IMG/VR virus record: IMGVR_UViG_3300048026_001054
Span: 1-34,194 of that record
Strand: one strand, 5' to 3'
Source of the DNA: a virus
DNA length: 34,194 nucleotides
Under the pieces are notes generated by a model. It searched no databases, had not been told where the DNA came from, and was given only the letters and a program-made list of their open reading frames with translations. Positions 1 to 8,712 of the stretch are shown here, in pieces. Within the stretch, counting starts at the first letter, position 1, and every line of letters begins with the position of its first letter. The position numbers were made by a program, and so were the translations under genes.

Positions 1-759
1 GACATCGAACCTCATGCAGATGAGACACCCGATGAGCACGATCATGATTGGCAGAAGCGATACAAGGACGCGCAAGCGGAATTGACAAGGCTGCAGCAAA
101 GCCGAGATGAATTTGAAGGTGAATTAACTCACCAACTGACGGAAGTGAAGCGCCGCGAGTACGAGCTGGAGGATGTCCTGGTCGAATCACGCGGTAACGC
201 CGAGCTATTGTTGAACGCACTAAAGGGGCAGGCAGATAAATTCAGAAGTTTGGATTTTTCGCAGATCCCGGCCGACCAACTGCCAGCAGTACAGCAGCAG
301 GCGGCGGCCGCGTTCCAGCATGAGCAGCAGGTGATGGCTGCGCTGACTCACATCAAAGAGCAGCACAAAAACGCGCATGAGATGCAGGTGAAGAGAGAGG
401 CCGACCTGGCACTGACACGATTGCGTAGGACCATCCCTGGGTGGAGCAATGACAAGTACCGGGAGCTGGCTGAGTACGCCCAGCACCGGGGCCTTGATCC
501 TACATTGTTCAATGCAGTCACAAACCCAGCAGTGATTGAGATGTTTCACGATTCAATGATGTATCGGCAAGCGGGCAGCAAAGCGAAAACCGTTTCTAAA
601 CACAAGATGTCGAAACCGGCCAACGCTAATAGCCCCACTCGCACCCGAGACGCGAGAGGTAAGTTTGTCAGTGCAAAACAAGCTTTTGATCAGGCACCTA
701 ATGAGAAAGGTGCGTTTGCAAAGATGAAGGAAGCGCAATTAGCAATGGAGCGGAGGTAG
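1..759 (+). CDS. Capsid scaffold protein, 5'-truncated
   Basis: Frame 1 is open from the first base, so the N-terminus lies outside the window; 252 residues are visible. The first visible residues are very acidic and histidine-rich, followed by DWQKRYKDAQAELTRLQQ, a charged segment that begins a long predicted coiled coil (about residues 15-65). The whole protein is helical and rich in Q, E, A and K, with a basic C-terminal tail (PTRTRDARGKFVSAKQAF). Scaffold proteins of T7-like and related podoviruses have this make-up and sit just before the major capsid gene, as here. The role is inferred: it would direct procapsid assembly and leave before or during packaging. A TTG at 82 could be read as a start, but the coding frame clearly continues upstream of it. 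Confidence 0.7.
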   Translation, partial: DIEPHADETPDEHDHDWQKRYKDAQAELTRLQQSRDEFEGELTHQLTEVKRREYELEDVLVESRGNAELLLNALKGQADKFRSLDFSQIPADQLPAVQQQAAAAFQHEQQVMAALTHIKEQHKNAHEMQVKREADLALTRLRRTIPGWSNDKYRELAEYAQHRGLDPTLFNAVTNPAVIEMFHDSMMYRQAGSKAKTVSKHKMSKPANANSPTRTRDARGKFVSAKQAFDQAPNEKGAFAKMKEAQLAMERR

Positions 760-790
760 ACATCTGAGCTGATACCGTAGGAGGTACACA

Positions 791-1720
791 ATGGCTCAGG
801 TAGACAATACATATCATCAGACGCGACAAGCCGAAGATGTACAGGACGTAATTTACAATATTAGCCCCATCGACACCCCCGTTGTCTCGATGAGTAAGAC
901 CATCCGCGCAACTGGAAAGCTGCATGAGTGGTCAGAGGACGACTTGAACGCGCCAGGAGAGAATGCTCTGGTTGAAGGCGCAGCCGCTGGCTCTGACATT
1001 TCTAAGCCCATTGTGGAGCGAAAGAATGTCTGCCAGATCATGGGCAAAGTGGCCGAAGTAACGGGCACAATTGAGGTGGTCGATAAATATGGCCGCGACT
1101 CTGAGATGGCGTACCAGCTGGAGCTGCGTTACGGCGAATTGGCTAATGACCAGGAATGGGCAGTAGTCGGAGCACGGCAGACCCAGGTAGATGGTCAGGC
1201 AACGGACGGTGATGCACCTATGTTCGTCCCCAACCCGCCAGCACGTAAAATGACCAGCTTTGTACCGCAGCTCGACTCATCAGTCGTGGTTGACGGTTCT
1301 AGTGCTGCTGACGCAGCGGCCGTTGAGACTCTCTTGCTTGACGCGCACTTGGCAACGTACATGGAAGGCGGCAACCCGTCTTACCTGGTTACTGACCCCA
1401 AGACTGCAGGCATTGTTTCAAGCTTTGCCCTGGCAGCTGGCCGTCACCGTGATCTCCGCAACGAGCGCAAGATCGTCAACGTCATTGACCTGTACGTATC
1501 TACGTACGGCGAGCTGGACGTTGTCCTGGATCGGAACATGGAAGCGGGCACAATGCTGTTGGTTGATTTCAACTACACAGCGACCCCTGTGCTGCGCCCC
1601 ACGTTCGACTCTCCGATTGCCCGCATGGGTGACTCAGAGAAGCGTCAGATCCTGTGGGAGGGCACGTTTGCGGTCCTCAATGCGCGTGCGCACGCTGCGG
1701 TAACGGGCGTTAGCCTCTGA
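791..1720 (+). CDS. Major capsid protein, SU10/DUF5309 type
   Basis: 309 residues, ATG start with a strong ribosome site (GGAGG, 5-9 bases upstream). The N-terminal pattern EDVQDVIYNISPIDTPVVS, then a HEW...D.L motif near residue 47, is characteristic of the SU10 major head protein family (DUF5309). These proteins have an HK97-like fold. The C-terminus contains W-E-G-T-F followed by LNARAH, the usual closing strand and helix. Length is normal for the family. It follows the scaffold gene and precedes the adaptor, the standard head-module order. It forms the icosahedral shell. The stop codon shares one base with the next start (TGATG), so the two are translationally coupled. Confidence 0.88.
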   Translation: MAQVDNTYHQTRQAEDVQDVIYNISPIDTPVVSMSKTIRATGKLHEWSEDDLNAPGENALVEGAAAGSDISKPIVERKNVCQIMGKVAEVTGTIEVVDKYGRDSEMAYQLELRYGELANDQEWAVVGARQTQVDGQATDGDAPMFVPNPPARKMTSFVPQLDSSVVVDGSSAADAAAVETLLLDAHLATYMEGGNPSYLVTDPKTAGIVSSFALAAGRHRDLRNERKIVNVIDLYVSTYGELDVVLDRNMEAGTMLLVDFNYTATPVLRPTFDSPIARMGDSEKRQILWEGTFAVLNARAHAAVTGVSL

Positions 1721-2061
1721 TGTCTGATTTTAGACATCGTCTTGTAAAGGCCGGGGGCGGAAGCTCCCGGACCTTTTCATATGAGGACGGCAAAGCTTAC
1801 CGGGGTTATCACTTTGACACCGAGGCAGCCAAGTCTCATGTGCGTTACAAGCAAGACATCGACAGCTACCGTAAGGGCAAAGATTGGCAGTACGTTGGCT
1901 CAGTGCCAATGGAGACGATCATAAAATACCAGCTCACTCTCCCGGAGGATGAGCAGCAAGATTTCTGGCATCGCTTTGCAACTGATAAACTAACAAAACA
2001 AGCTTTTTTGACATGGTTCCGTAAGAATTACCCGGAGCTGTTACCAGGGCATAGCAAATGA
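1720..2061 (+). CDS. Small head-module protein, unknown function
   Basis: 113 residues, starting in a TGATG overlap with the major capsid gene and overlapping the adaptor gene by four bases (ATGA). There is no separate ribosome site, so expression probably depends on translation of the capsid gene. The protein is basic and aromatic-rich (YRGYHFDTEAAKSHVRYK, then DWQYVGSVP), with a helical C-terminal half that ends TWFRKNYPELL. No signal peptide or membrane segment is visible. A gene between capsid and adaptor may encode a head-completion, decoration or adaptor-accessory protein, but I do not recognise a family. Confidence 0.72.
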   Translation: MSDFRHRLVKAGGGSSRTFSYEDGKAYRGYHFDTEAAKSHVRYKQDIDSYRKGKDWQYVGSVPMETIIKYQLTLPEDEQQDFWHRFATDKLTKQAFLTWFRKNYPELLPGHSK

Positions 2062-2780
2062 AAACGTACGAGGACCTCGTTGATGATGTGCGCCAATTCC
2101 TTAATCGTAAGGACCTGGATGAGTACATCCCGCGCTTTATCATGCTGGCTGAGTCGGACCTGTTCCGCAGGCTCCGGGCAACCTGCAACGAGGCCCTCGT
2201 TACTTACACTGAGGCATACGCTGGCTACCCCATCATTGGTGCCGTGCGGCTGCCTGATGGCTGCCTGGAGCTGAAGTCAGTCATCTACAACGGCGTCCCG
2301 CTCAAGTACGTGACGGATGCCGAGTATTTCCGCAGGCTCACTGCGTTCCCACCCAGGTCGGAGGAGGTTGATGAGCCGGAAGTCCACACCTGGATGACCC
2401 CGGAGCCCGACTACCCTGATTGGCTGCAGCCACAACCAGGCCACGCCCTTATAGGTGATGGGGCGCCGCAGGTGTTTACCCGCATCCAAAACTATCTATG
2501 CGTCCACCCAATTGCTAGTCGCCGGGACAGCACCTTGTACGTGTCCATGTACGCCTTTGATGGGCCCCTGGACAGTGTCAACCATCACACCAACACATTG
2601 CAGGATGCCTACAACGCTTACCTGTACGGCGCTCTCAGCCACGCGGAGGGCTATCTCATGAATGACCCCAGGATTGCGCTCTGGAAATCCAAGTTTGAGG
2701 AGTGCCTGGGATCGCTGAATGGCACCAAGACAGACGCCGATTTGGGATCGGTCCAGGAGGTGAAAAGTGCATACGCCTAA
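2058..2780 (+). CDS. Head-tail adaptor protein (SU10 adaptor-like)
   Basis: 240 residues. The N-terminus (MKTYEDLVDDVRQFLNRKDL, then DEYIPRFIMLAESDLFRRL) is the helical start typical of podovirus adaptor proteins that dock under the portal. A beta-rich middle follows (VRLPDGCLELKSVIYNGVPL, then KYVTDAEYF). A late helical segment (LQDAYNAYLYGALSHAEGYL, then MNDPRIALWKSKFEE) resembles the C-terminal docking helices of SU10-type adaptors. It overlaps the previous gene by four bases and contains the ribosome site of the next. Role inferred from family resemblance and position: it joins the portal to the tail nozzle. Confidence 0.68.
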   Translation: MKTYEDLVDDVRQFLNRKDLDEYIPRFIMLAESDLFRRLRATCNEALVTYTEAYAGYPIIGAVRLPDGCLELKSVIYNGVPLKYVTDAEYFRRLTAFPPRSEEVDEPEVHTWMTPEPDYPDWLQPQPGHALIGDGAPQVFTRIQNYLCVHPIASRRDSTLYVSMYAFDGPLDSVNHHTNTLQDAYNAYLYGALSHAEGYLMNDPRIALWKSKFEECLGSLNGTKTDADLGSVQEVKSAYA

Positions 2781-3234
2781 GAACAGGAACGTCTGGAATT
2801 ACGTACCCCCGCACCGAGGCGCCCAGCTCGACGGTGGCAGCCCAGGGAGCCTGTCTGACGATCAATCCGTTGATGGCGGTTGGTCTGACCGCTCTACCCT
2901 GGGCAGCACCACTAGCGGCTTTCAGTATTGCCCAGAGGCGCCCTATGACGGCCGCAGCTACGTGCGCCGTGATGGCCTATGGCGGGAGCTATTTGAGGGC
3001 ACAGAGGCACTGGATAGCTTTAACGAGCTGGTGCAGCTGGTGGTGGATTTAGAGGCGCAGGTGGACTCGCTGCAGACCACGGTTAACAACCTAGTCATCC
3101 AGGCAGAGGGTTGGGATGAGGAGCGTGTCGTTGCCATTGAAACCACCCAGCAAAACATATTGAAAGGCGATGTGGTTTTAGACCGCGTGAGCGCTAAAGG
3201 CAACATCACCGCCTACGTGGATGAATCATCATGA
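2767..3234 (+). CDS. Virion-associated protein with coiled coil, unknown function
   Basis: 155 residues. The start is a GTG at 2767, chosen because AGGAGG lies at 2755-2760, six bases upstream. A longer frame from 2702 in another phase has no such support. The N-terminal half is rich in G, S and D, with a short YVRRDGLWRELFEG strand segment. Residues about 80-115 form a heptad-like coiled coil (LVQLVVDLEAQVDSLQTTV). The C-terminus is beta-like (GDVVLDRVSAKGNITAYV). It overlaps the adaptor gene by 14 bases and the next gene by four. Such small trimeric-looking proteins upstream of nozzle genes are often fibre-attachment or tail-accessory proteins, but the assignment is only contextual. Confidence 0.62.
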   Translation: MHTPKNRNVWNYVPPHRGAQLDGGSPGSLSDDQSVDGGWSDRSTLGSTTSGFQYCPEAPYDGRSYVRRDGLWRELFEGTEALDSFNELVQLVVDLEAQVDSLQTTVNNLVIQAEGWDEERVVAIETTQQNILKGDVVLDRVSAKGNITAYVDESS

Positions 3235-3824
3235 GCGACTACGTACAGGACCTAGACAAGACATCTCCCACTGAGTTTGACCCGGTAGCAGATGGTGCCC
3301 GGGAGATACGGGACGTAAAGATTGCGCTGCGCAATACGTTTCCGTATGCCAATAGCTCACTGGATGTGTCTAACGAATCCATAAACATCCTACTGAATGA
3401 GACCATCCCCAGCATCCTGGACAGGCTTAATGATTTCGATGGCGAGGGTGGCGGCGACATCGACCCCGGTCCACCCCAGGAGCCGGCAGCGGAAGTCATT
3501 GTGGCGTCCTGTAAGTACAACGGCACTGACATGCCCTACAGCCACAACGTCATTAGCGTTGAGATTCCTGCGCCGATAGAGGGCGCCTCTGGGTTTGGCT
3601 CATGCCGTGTGACGTTCCAAAGGCCCGTGCCGGAGTTTGATCAACACTTTGCTGTATTGATTCAGCCCTACGCCACTAACAACAGGCACGTAATCGCTAC
3701 GGTTACTAACCAGCAACCAGAGTACGTGGAGTGGACCTGGTTGGAGTGGGATGGCGCCACCTGGAAGGAACCAGCAGGAAAAATTGGGTTCTCGTTCATG
3801 GCAGTAGACATAGAGCAGAGCTGA
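3231..3824 (+). CDS. Tail-associated structural protein
   Basis: 197 residues. The N-terminal 55 residues carry a pattern recurring in podovirus tail proteins: a DxDxTxPxxxDPVxDGAREIRD stretch, then VKIALRNTFPYANS. A helix of about 20 residues follows, then a Gly/Asp/Pro linker near residues 80-88. The second half is a beta-rich domain (AEVIVASCKYNGTDMPYSHN, later VEWTWLEWDGATW). This suggests a virion attachment domain fused to a small beta domain. It starts within the ATGA overlap of the preceding gene and ends in a TGATG overlap with the nozzle gene. The exact place in the tail cannot be told from sequence. Confidence 0.6.
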   Translation: MSDYVQDLDKTSPTEFDPVADGAREIRDVKIALRNTFPYANSSLDVSNESINILLNETIPSILDRLNDFDGEGGGDIDPGPPQEPAAEVIVASCKYNGTDMPYSHNVISVEIPAPIEGASGFGSCRVTFQRPVPEFDQHFAVLIQPYATNNRHVIATVTNQQPEYVEWTWLEWDGATWKEPAGKIGFSFMAVDIEQS

Positions 3825-5581
3825 TGGTTATTCCCCACGCAAAACTAGGCGAGATTGGCGTAGTAGGCGACCAGAATGGTCAGGCCCTGCCTGTTAATGC
3901 GTGGACCAATTCTATGAATGTCCGGTTTGGGCAGCTGGGCGTGGAAAAGATCAAGGAGCCGGTGCTGCGAGTTCCGACACCGGAGGTGATGGAGATATTC
4001 ACCACCAAGCTATACAAAAGCAAAGCCTACACATTCTGTGCATCAAGTGAGCGCCTGTGGACGTTCATACCCGAGGTTGTGTCAGACGATTCTGGGATGA
4101 CCGGGCGGTGGGTATCGACAGAGTGCTACCCGGACGGGCCATCTGATTTATCTGCCTCAGACAAGCAGTGGAATTTCTGTCACTGGGGCGACACTGTCAT
4201 ATTCAACTGTTACGCCCTGGCGCCCATGATGTGGGATTGGGACGCGGAAGAGTGGGTGGTGCTACCAAAGTGGGGCATCGTGAGTACCGAGTGGGACCTT
4301 ACTGCCGGCGAGGACCCAAGCTTTGACACTGAGCTGCGCTGTCAGCGCCTCCTGGCGTACAAGTCGCAGCTGGTGGCGATAGGCGTCTCCCACAAAGATC
4401 CGCTGACCGATGATGAGATAGACCCGGAGGTCCCGGTTGCTGACCAGGACCCGCCAACGTATTACGGCGGCGAGCGCCAGGACAAAAACAATGTCTGCTG
4501 GGTAAGTGACACCACATCAAACCCCACGTTTAAGGTCCCGGAGGGCTCTGCTGGCGGTGGCGCCGATAGCGGCGTTACTGGTGCGATCCAGGGCGGTCCA
4601 CCCTCATGGGATTACGTGAGCCCCGCTACGTTATCGGTGCAGCAGGTCGTAGGCCCTGGCGATGGCCGGTACATTGCAGCCGAGCCGCTGCGTGAGGCAA
4701 TCATCATTTACACCATCACCGCGGCGCATGCCCTGGTGTTCACTGGAGGCCAGTATGTTGTTCAGACTCAGCGCCTGTTTCAGCGTGGCTGCGCTGGCCC
4801 TTTGGCTCTTTGTGAGTTTGACGGCAACCATTTTGTTATCGGTCCCGATCAAATTTATATCCATGATGGAAGCTCTGCCACGCGCCTGGGCGAGGACATG
4901 TTCGACCAGGAGTTTTATGAGCGAGCGGTCAACCTAGAGACCGCCACTGTTGCCCATGACCCGCCGAATAAGGAGCTGTGGGTTTATTTTGACACCAACT
5001 ATGGTCGCAAGGGCTGCATCTTTAACTACTCAAATGGCACCTTTGGCTGGACCGATGGCGAGGCTGCGCGGAAGCAGCCCATCTCGTATGCGTCCCGGGG
5101 ATATCTGCCGAAGACCGGCGCCACCTGGGGGGACATGATTGGCCCCTGGCGAGAGAGCAAGGGCGCCTGGAATGAGCAGGATGTGTTCAGTTTTAACCCA
5201 TTCCATCTTGGCTTGGCGGCCAATGGCATTTACCAGTGCCAGGCATTTTATGCGATCAACAAAGACTGCTGGCTGGAGCGCATATCGATGGATTTCGATG
5301 ATGTCGGGCTAAGTCACTGGGCCAATAAGCACCTCAAGCAATACTGGCTGCAGATGAGCGGAGATGGCGTCCTGGGTGTCCGAGCTGGATGGGCAGAGTC
5401 GCCGCTGGAGCCGCCAACCTGGGAAAAGCCGGTGTGGCTAAACACAGAATTTGATCACCCGCTGCGGGTCGATGTACGCACCACCGGCCGGGTGCTCAGT
5501 ATGCGCTTTGAGCTTGCGGAGCTGACTGAGTTTCGGTGGCCTTCTGGCTCATTCAACGTAGAGGGGGCGGGCGTTCGATGA
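3824..5581 (+). CDS. Putative tail nozzle / tail tubular protein B-like
   Basis: 585 residues from an ATG at 3824 that shares a base with the upstream stop (TGATG). An in-frame start 93 bases upstream lies inside the previous gene and is not preferred. The opening pattern NAWTNSMNVRFGQLGVEKIK matches the beginning of podovirus nozzle proteins, where a WxxxxNVRF..G strand leads into a beta-propeller. Repeated beta blades follow (for example FTGGQYVVQTQRLF and GNHFVIGPDQIYIHDGSSA). Length and mostly-beta character fit T7 gp12-like nozzles. It would form the tube below the adaptor through which DNA leaves. I infer this from pattern and position; a stabilisation protein of P22 gp10 type is the main alternative. 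Confidence 0.6.
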   Translation: MVIPHAKLGEIGVVGDQNGQALPVNAWTNSMNVRFGQLGVEKIKEPVLRVPTPEVMEIFTTKLYKSKAYTFCASSERLWTFIPEVVSDDSGMTGRWVSTECYPDGPSDLSASDKQWNFCHWGDTVIFNCYALAPMMWDWDAEEWVVLPKWGIVSTEWDLTAGEDPSFDTELRCQRLLAYKSQLVAIGVSHKDPLTDDEIDPEVPVADQDPPTYYGGERQDKNNVCWVSDTTSNPTFKVPEGSAGGGADSGVTGAIQGGPPSWDYVSPATLSVQQVVGPGDGRYIAAEPLREAIIIYTITAAHALVFTGGQYVVQTQRLFQRGCAGPLALCEFDGNHFVIGPDQIYIHDGSSATRLGEDMFDQEFYERAVNLETATVAHDPPNKELWVYFDTNYGRKGCIFNYSNGTFGWTDGEAARKQPISYASRGYLPKTGATWGDMIGPWRESKGAWNEQDVFSFNPFHLGLAANGIYQCQAFYAINKDCWLERISMDFDDVGLSHWANKHLKQYWLQMSGDGVLGVRAGWAESPLEPPTWEKPVWLNTEFDHPLRVDVRTTGRVLSMRFELAELTEFRWPSGSFNVEGAGVR

Positions 5582-5742
5582 AAAACACAGTGATTTACAG
5601 CCCGGAAATGACCGGTACTGACAATCGGTCAATGATGATTCGGGAGCTTACAAAGCTGCAGCGAGTCATTGCCGAAATCAGCGATCAATTAGTGCAAATG
5701 AGTCAGCGCGTAGAGATGCTGGAGAAAAAAGATGCGAAATAG
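5578..5742 (+). CDS. Short coiled-coil protein
   Basis: 54 residues, starting at an ATG that overlaps the nozzle stop (ATGA). A longer in-frame start at 5536 lies inside the nozzle gene and has no better ribosome site. After a short N-terminal stretch, residues 18-50 form a continuous amphipathic helix with heptad spacing (LQRVIAEISDQLVQMSQRVE), likely an oligomerising coiled coil. It overlaps the following gene by 11 bases. It may be a tail chaperone or a small fibre-linker subunit; nothing in the sequence separates these possibilities. Confidence 0.55.
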   Translation: MKNTVIYSPEMTGTDNRSMMIRELTKLQRVIAEISDQLVQMSQRVEMLEKKDAK

Positions 5743-6406
5743 GTTAAGCCCAATACAAACCGTTAGCCCCACGTACCGGGAGACAGTGAAAGCTAATTAC
5801 GATCACAAATCTATTCAGCTGCGCCGGGGCAATACTGCTGAGTGGGCTGATTTTGGCGAAAAGTGCTTCCCCCTGGCCGGCGAGATGTGTGTCGAGTTCC
5901 ATCAAAAGCCTGATGGCTCCAGGGATGGTCGAGTAAGCGTCAAGATTGGTAATGGCGTCGATGCCTGGAACGAGCTGCCGTATCTGATCACTGACTCTGA
6001 CCACCCGGCGTTTGAGCTGACCGAAGAGGACATCATCGCAATCAAGCAGGGATCAGGTGGCCTGGTGATATCACAGGAGCCCCCGGATTCTGACAAAGAG
6101 GGCCTGATGTGGCTCAACTCCATCACGGGTGACCTAAGCGTGCTGAGTTTCGACACCCAGGACAACCCTGTCTGGTTTGAGTTCCCCTCTACAGGCATCA
6201 GTGCAGACGGCACGCTGATCCCCTATGGCGCTACTGGCGCCTCCGGGCCCGTCTACACAGACCAGGTATTGCTGCGCGTTCCAGAGCGCTCATCAATGAC
6301 ACAGAAAGACGCAAACGAATACATATACGAGAGATTGGAGTCCCTAGAGACAGGCGGCTCCCTGGAAACTATAGACGGTGGAACCTACGGAGCGAAAATA
6401 CTATGA
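5732..6406 (+). CDS. Tail protein with Mtd_N-like module
   Basis: 224 residues. Residues about 27-85 match the small beta module found at the start of many phage adhesins (Mtd_N-like). It opens with SIQLRRGNTAEWADFGE, continues PLAGEMCVEFHQKPDG and closes VSVKIGNGVDAWNELPYL. A linker follows, then a strand-rich region with MWLNSITGDLSVL, and a GATGASGPVYTD segment. The last residues are ETIDGGTYGAKIL; the IDGGTY tag recurs at the end of the next protein. It is probably a virion-bound baseplate or fibre adaptor protein. It overlaps both neighbours (11 and 4 bases). Family resemblance is from memory of the motif, not from a search. Confidence 0.65.
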   Translation: MRNRLSPIQTVSPTYRETVKANYDHKSIQLRRGNTAEWADFGEKCFPLAGEMCVEFHQKPDGSRDGRVSVKIGNGVDAWNELPYLITDSDHPAFELTEEDIIAIKQGSGGLVISQEPPDSDKEGLMWLNSITGDLSVLSFDTQDNPVWFEFPSTGISADGTLIPYGATGASGPVYTDQVLLRVPERSSMTQKDANEYIYERLESLETGGSLETIDGGTYGAKIL

Positions 6407-7215
6407 CCACTATCAGACTAAAGCGCGGCACAGGCGTACCCAGTTCACTTGAGTATGGCGAAATCGCCGTTGATACCGGGGCCCAGCTGCTATATGCCGG
6501 CACTGCAGACAACAAAGTCATTGAGCTGTCCGGTGGTGAGATTAGCTGGAATCAGCTGGTTGATTTGCCTGATTGGATTATTGAGATAGACCCTAATAAA
6601 CCTGATTCGATCAATCTCAGTGAGCTGGAAAAGCAGGTCAACGCTAACGCCGAGGAAGTAGGCAAGCTGCAAACTGACGTTAATCAGATTTGGTCCACGC
6701 TGCATGAGATTTCGCAGCTGGCCAGTAGCGCCCTCGACAAAGCGAATGACAACGCTGAAAAGATTGCGATCAATACAGAGGAAATTGACGCGCTCAAAAA
6801 TGAGATCAGCGCGATTGAGTCTGGCCTGATCTTTGGTGGCGTGTACAGCCCGGCGACCAATCAAATCACCCAGGTCGATAAGTACGCCTCTGATCGTGGC
6901 TTCCAGGAGGGCGCGGTCCTAACCACAAACACCACTGCCGAGCAGCAAGGCATTTACTTCATTGTCAGCGTGTCGGGTGACGCCGTCACTGGCGAGGCGG
7001 TCAAGGCGGGTGATTGGCTAATTGCTAATTCATTGTCCTGGACGGTGGTTGGCTATGGCTTTGAAACCATAACGATTGACCAGGTCGCCGGCTTGGCAGG
7101 TGAGCTGGATACGCTGTCAAAACGAGACCAGGACCTTGAAGTCAGGGTGACTGCCCTGGAGGAAGAGATTGACGGTGGCACCTACGCAGGAACGCCTCCC
7201 AACTTTCGGAGCTAA
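6403..7215 (+). CDS. Tail fibre protein with coiled coil and GGxYxPxTNQ domain
   Basis: 270 residues. Residues 1-45 (TTIRLKRGTGVPSSLEYGEI, then AVDTGAQLLYAG) form an Mtd_N-like attachment module. Residues about 70-142 are a long heptad coiled coil (ELEKQVNANAEEVGKLQ and onward), probably a trimeric stalk. Residues about 144-225 form a domain beginning FGGVYSPATNQ and ending AGDWLIANSLSWTVVGYG. A related copy occurs in the large fibre at 10372-12546. After a second short coiled coil it ends EEEIDGGTYAGTPPNF, sharing IDGGTY with the previous protein. It starts in an ATGA overlap. It is most likely a homotrimeric fibre or fibre-hub subunit. Confidence 0.7.
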   Translation: MTTIRLKRGTGVPSSLEYGEIAVDTGAQLLYAGTADNKVIELSGGEISWNQLVDLPDWIIEIDPNKPDSINLSELEKQVNANAEEVGKLQTDVNQIWSTLHEISQLASSALDKANDNAEKIAINTEEIDALKNEISAIESGLIFGGVYSPATNQITQVDKYASDRGFQEGAVLTTNTTAEQQGIYFIVSVSGDAVTGEAVKAGDWLIANSLSWTVVGYGFETITIDQVAGLAGELDTLSKRDQDLEVRVTALEEEIDGGTYAGTPPNFRS

Positions 7216-7218
7216 TCC

Positions 7219-8712
7219 ATGACAACAATCAAGCACAAGCGCGGCGCAGGAGTACCCAGCCCTGATGATTTAGAGGTTGGTGAAATTGCCATCGATACCT
7301 CTACTGGCACGGCTTACACAAAGACCAGCGACGGCGATATTGTGCCTGTTGTCGGCGACCCTGAGTGGGCAAAAGTGGGCAAGGCAGAAGCGGATGACGG
7401 GAATCAGTCTGTCTACTTAGGCTATACAGACAAGTCGAACCCTTTTTATACGCAGGCCGCAGTCGCTGTCGGATTCAATGCTACGGCTGGGTTTGGTGGG
7501 GTGGGGATTGGTCACGATTGTCAGGGTGGAATGGTTGGAGTGGCCGTGGGCGCTGAGGCTAAGTCAAGCGACAACGCCACCGCCATTGGCACTCAGACAA
7601 AGGCACTTAATACTCTGAGCATTGCGTTGGGACATGGAGCGGAGACAACAATGGCGTATGAGTTTGCCATCTCTCCTCACATTCAACATGTCAACTTTTC
7701 TCAGGCGACAGTACAGGCCGCAGACTATCTCGACGCAGACGGCAACAGCATTTTCAGCAACTTCATGTCACTAAACTCTACGAACCAGTGCCGCGCAGAA
7801 GAATGGGGAGTGATTGGCGAGGGTTTTGAGTTAAGAACAAACGGCATTATTACGAACCGTTTCTTCAAGAATCTATACAGCGAGGTATACGACGTTGCGT
7901 CTACAGCAGATCCTGATAACCCGCAGCTCAGGATGACGGCTGGGGCGGCAAAATTTGATTGTACTGTACAGGCGACAGATTTCCTCGACGAAGACGGCAA
8001 CAGCATTATCGGTACTGGTGGTGGTGGCGGCGTTGAGTTCCCAACCGAAGACAATGGATATGCTTGGGTTGCCACGCCAGAAGGCTGGAAAGAAGTGGAC
8101 GGTTATCACCAAACCGAATACCTGTTTAAAAATCACAACGGCGCGATGATTTGGGAAGGCAAGAAAGGCTACCTCAATAATGCTTACGATTACTCGCTTT
8201 GCGCTGGTCGTGAGAACCAAGCCAGCGCCAGATATGACATTTTGATCGGCAACAAAAACATGGACATGGGCCCCGAAAAGGTCGGATACAACATCCTGAT
8301 CGGCACCGGCAACAGTTGCGTGATGGTGGATGGTGCAATCGCTATCGGCAAAGATCACTTCATCATGCCGGGAGACGAAGGAACGCAGATTGGCTTTGCT
8401 CTGGGCGAAGGCAACACCGTTCAAGGCGACGGCATCGCCATCGGTAAAAACGTCAGCGCAGGCAGGGGTCAGGTCGTAATCGGTGACAAGCAGATTTCAT
8501 TTGCCGATGATCTCGTTGAGGCATTCACTGCTCTGCAAGCCGCGATAGCGAAAGAGGATAACGCAGAAGACGCCATAGCCACCCTTACCGATACCCTGGG
8601 CGATCTGATCAGAAAGTTTAAGCAAAAAGCGAGAGTCGAACCCTTGCAGAGAATGTCGGCTGAAGAGGCCGAGGCTGCTGGTCAGTCTGCGAGAGCGAGG
8701 CTAGATGCCTAA
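7219..8712 (+). CDS. Tail fibre with YadA-head-like repeats
   Basis: 497 residues, ATG preceded by GGAG with good spacing. The start (TTIKHKRGAGVPSPDDLEVG) is clearly related to the previous protein's Mtd_N-like module, a likely duplication. Residues about 85-145 contain repeats like trimeric autotransporter head repeats (AVAVGFNATAGFGGVGIGH, then VAVGAEAKSSDNATAIGT). A second set appears near residues 340-430 (ILIGNKN, AIAIGKD, GIAIGKN). An internal repeat LDxDGNSI occurs at about residues 173-181 and 256-263. The middle has glycine and tryptophan-rich linkers. From about 7700 to 8500 the DNA is more AT-rich with different codon choice than its flanks, suggesting mosaic exchange. Function: receptor-binding or fibre shaft protein. 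Confidence 0.7.
   Translation: MTTIKHKRGAGVPSPDDLEVGEIAIDTSTGTAYTKTSDGDIVPVVGDPEWAKVGKAEADDGNQSVYLGYTDKSNPFYTQAAVAVGFNATAGFGGVGIGHDCQGGMVGVAVGAEAKSSDNATAIGTQTKALNTLSIALGHGAETTMAYEFAISPHIQHVNFSQATVQAADYLDADGNSIFSNFMSLNSTNQCRAEEWGVIGEGFELRTNGIITNRFFKNLYSEVYDVASTADPDNPQLRMTAGAAKFDCTVQATDFLDEDGNSIIGTGGGGGVEFPTEDNGYAWVATPEGWKEVDGYHQTEYLFKNHNGAMIWEGKKGYLNNAYDYSLCAGRENQASARYDILIGNKNMDMGPEKVGYNILIGTGNSCVMVDGAIAIGKDHFIMPGDEGTQIGFALGEGNTVQGDGIAIGKNVSAGRGQVVIGDKQISFADDLVEAFTALQAAIAKEDNAEDAIATLTDTLGDLIRKFKQKARVEPLQRMSAEEAEAAGQSARARLDA

Noticed and set aside
5732-8712. Diversity-generating retroelement, suggested by the Mtd_N-like modules
   Set aside because: No reverse transcriptase gene and no template/variable repeat pair were seen in the window.
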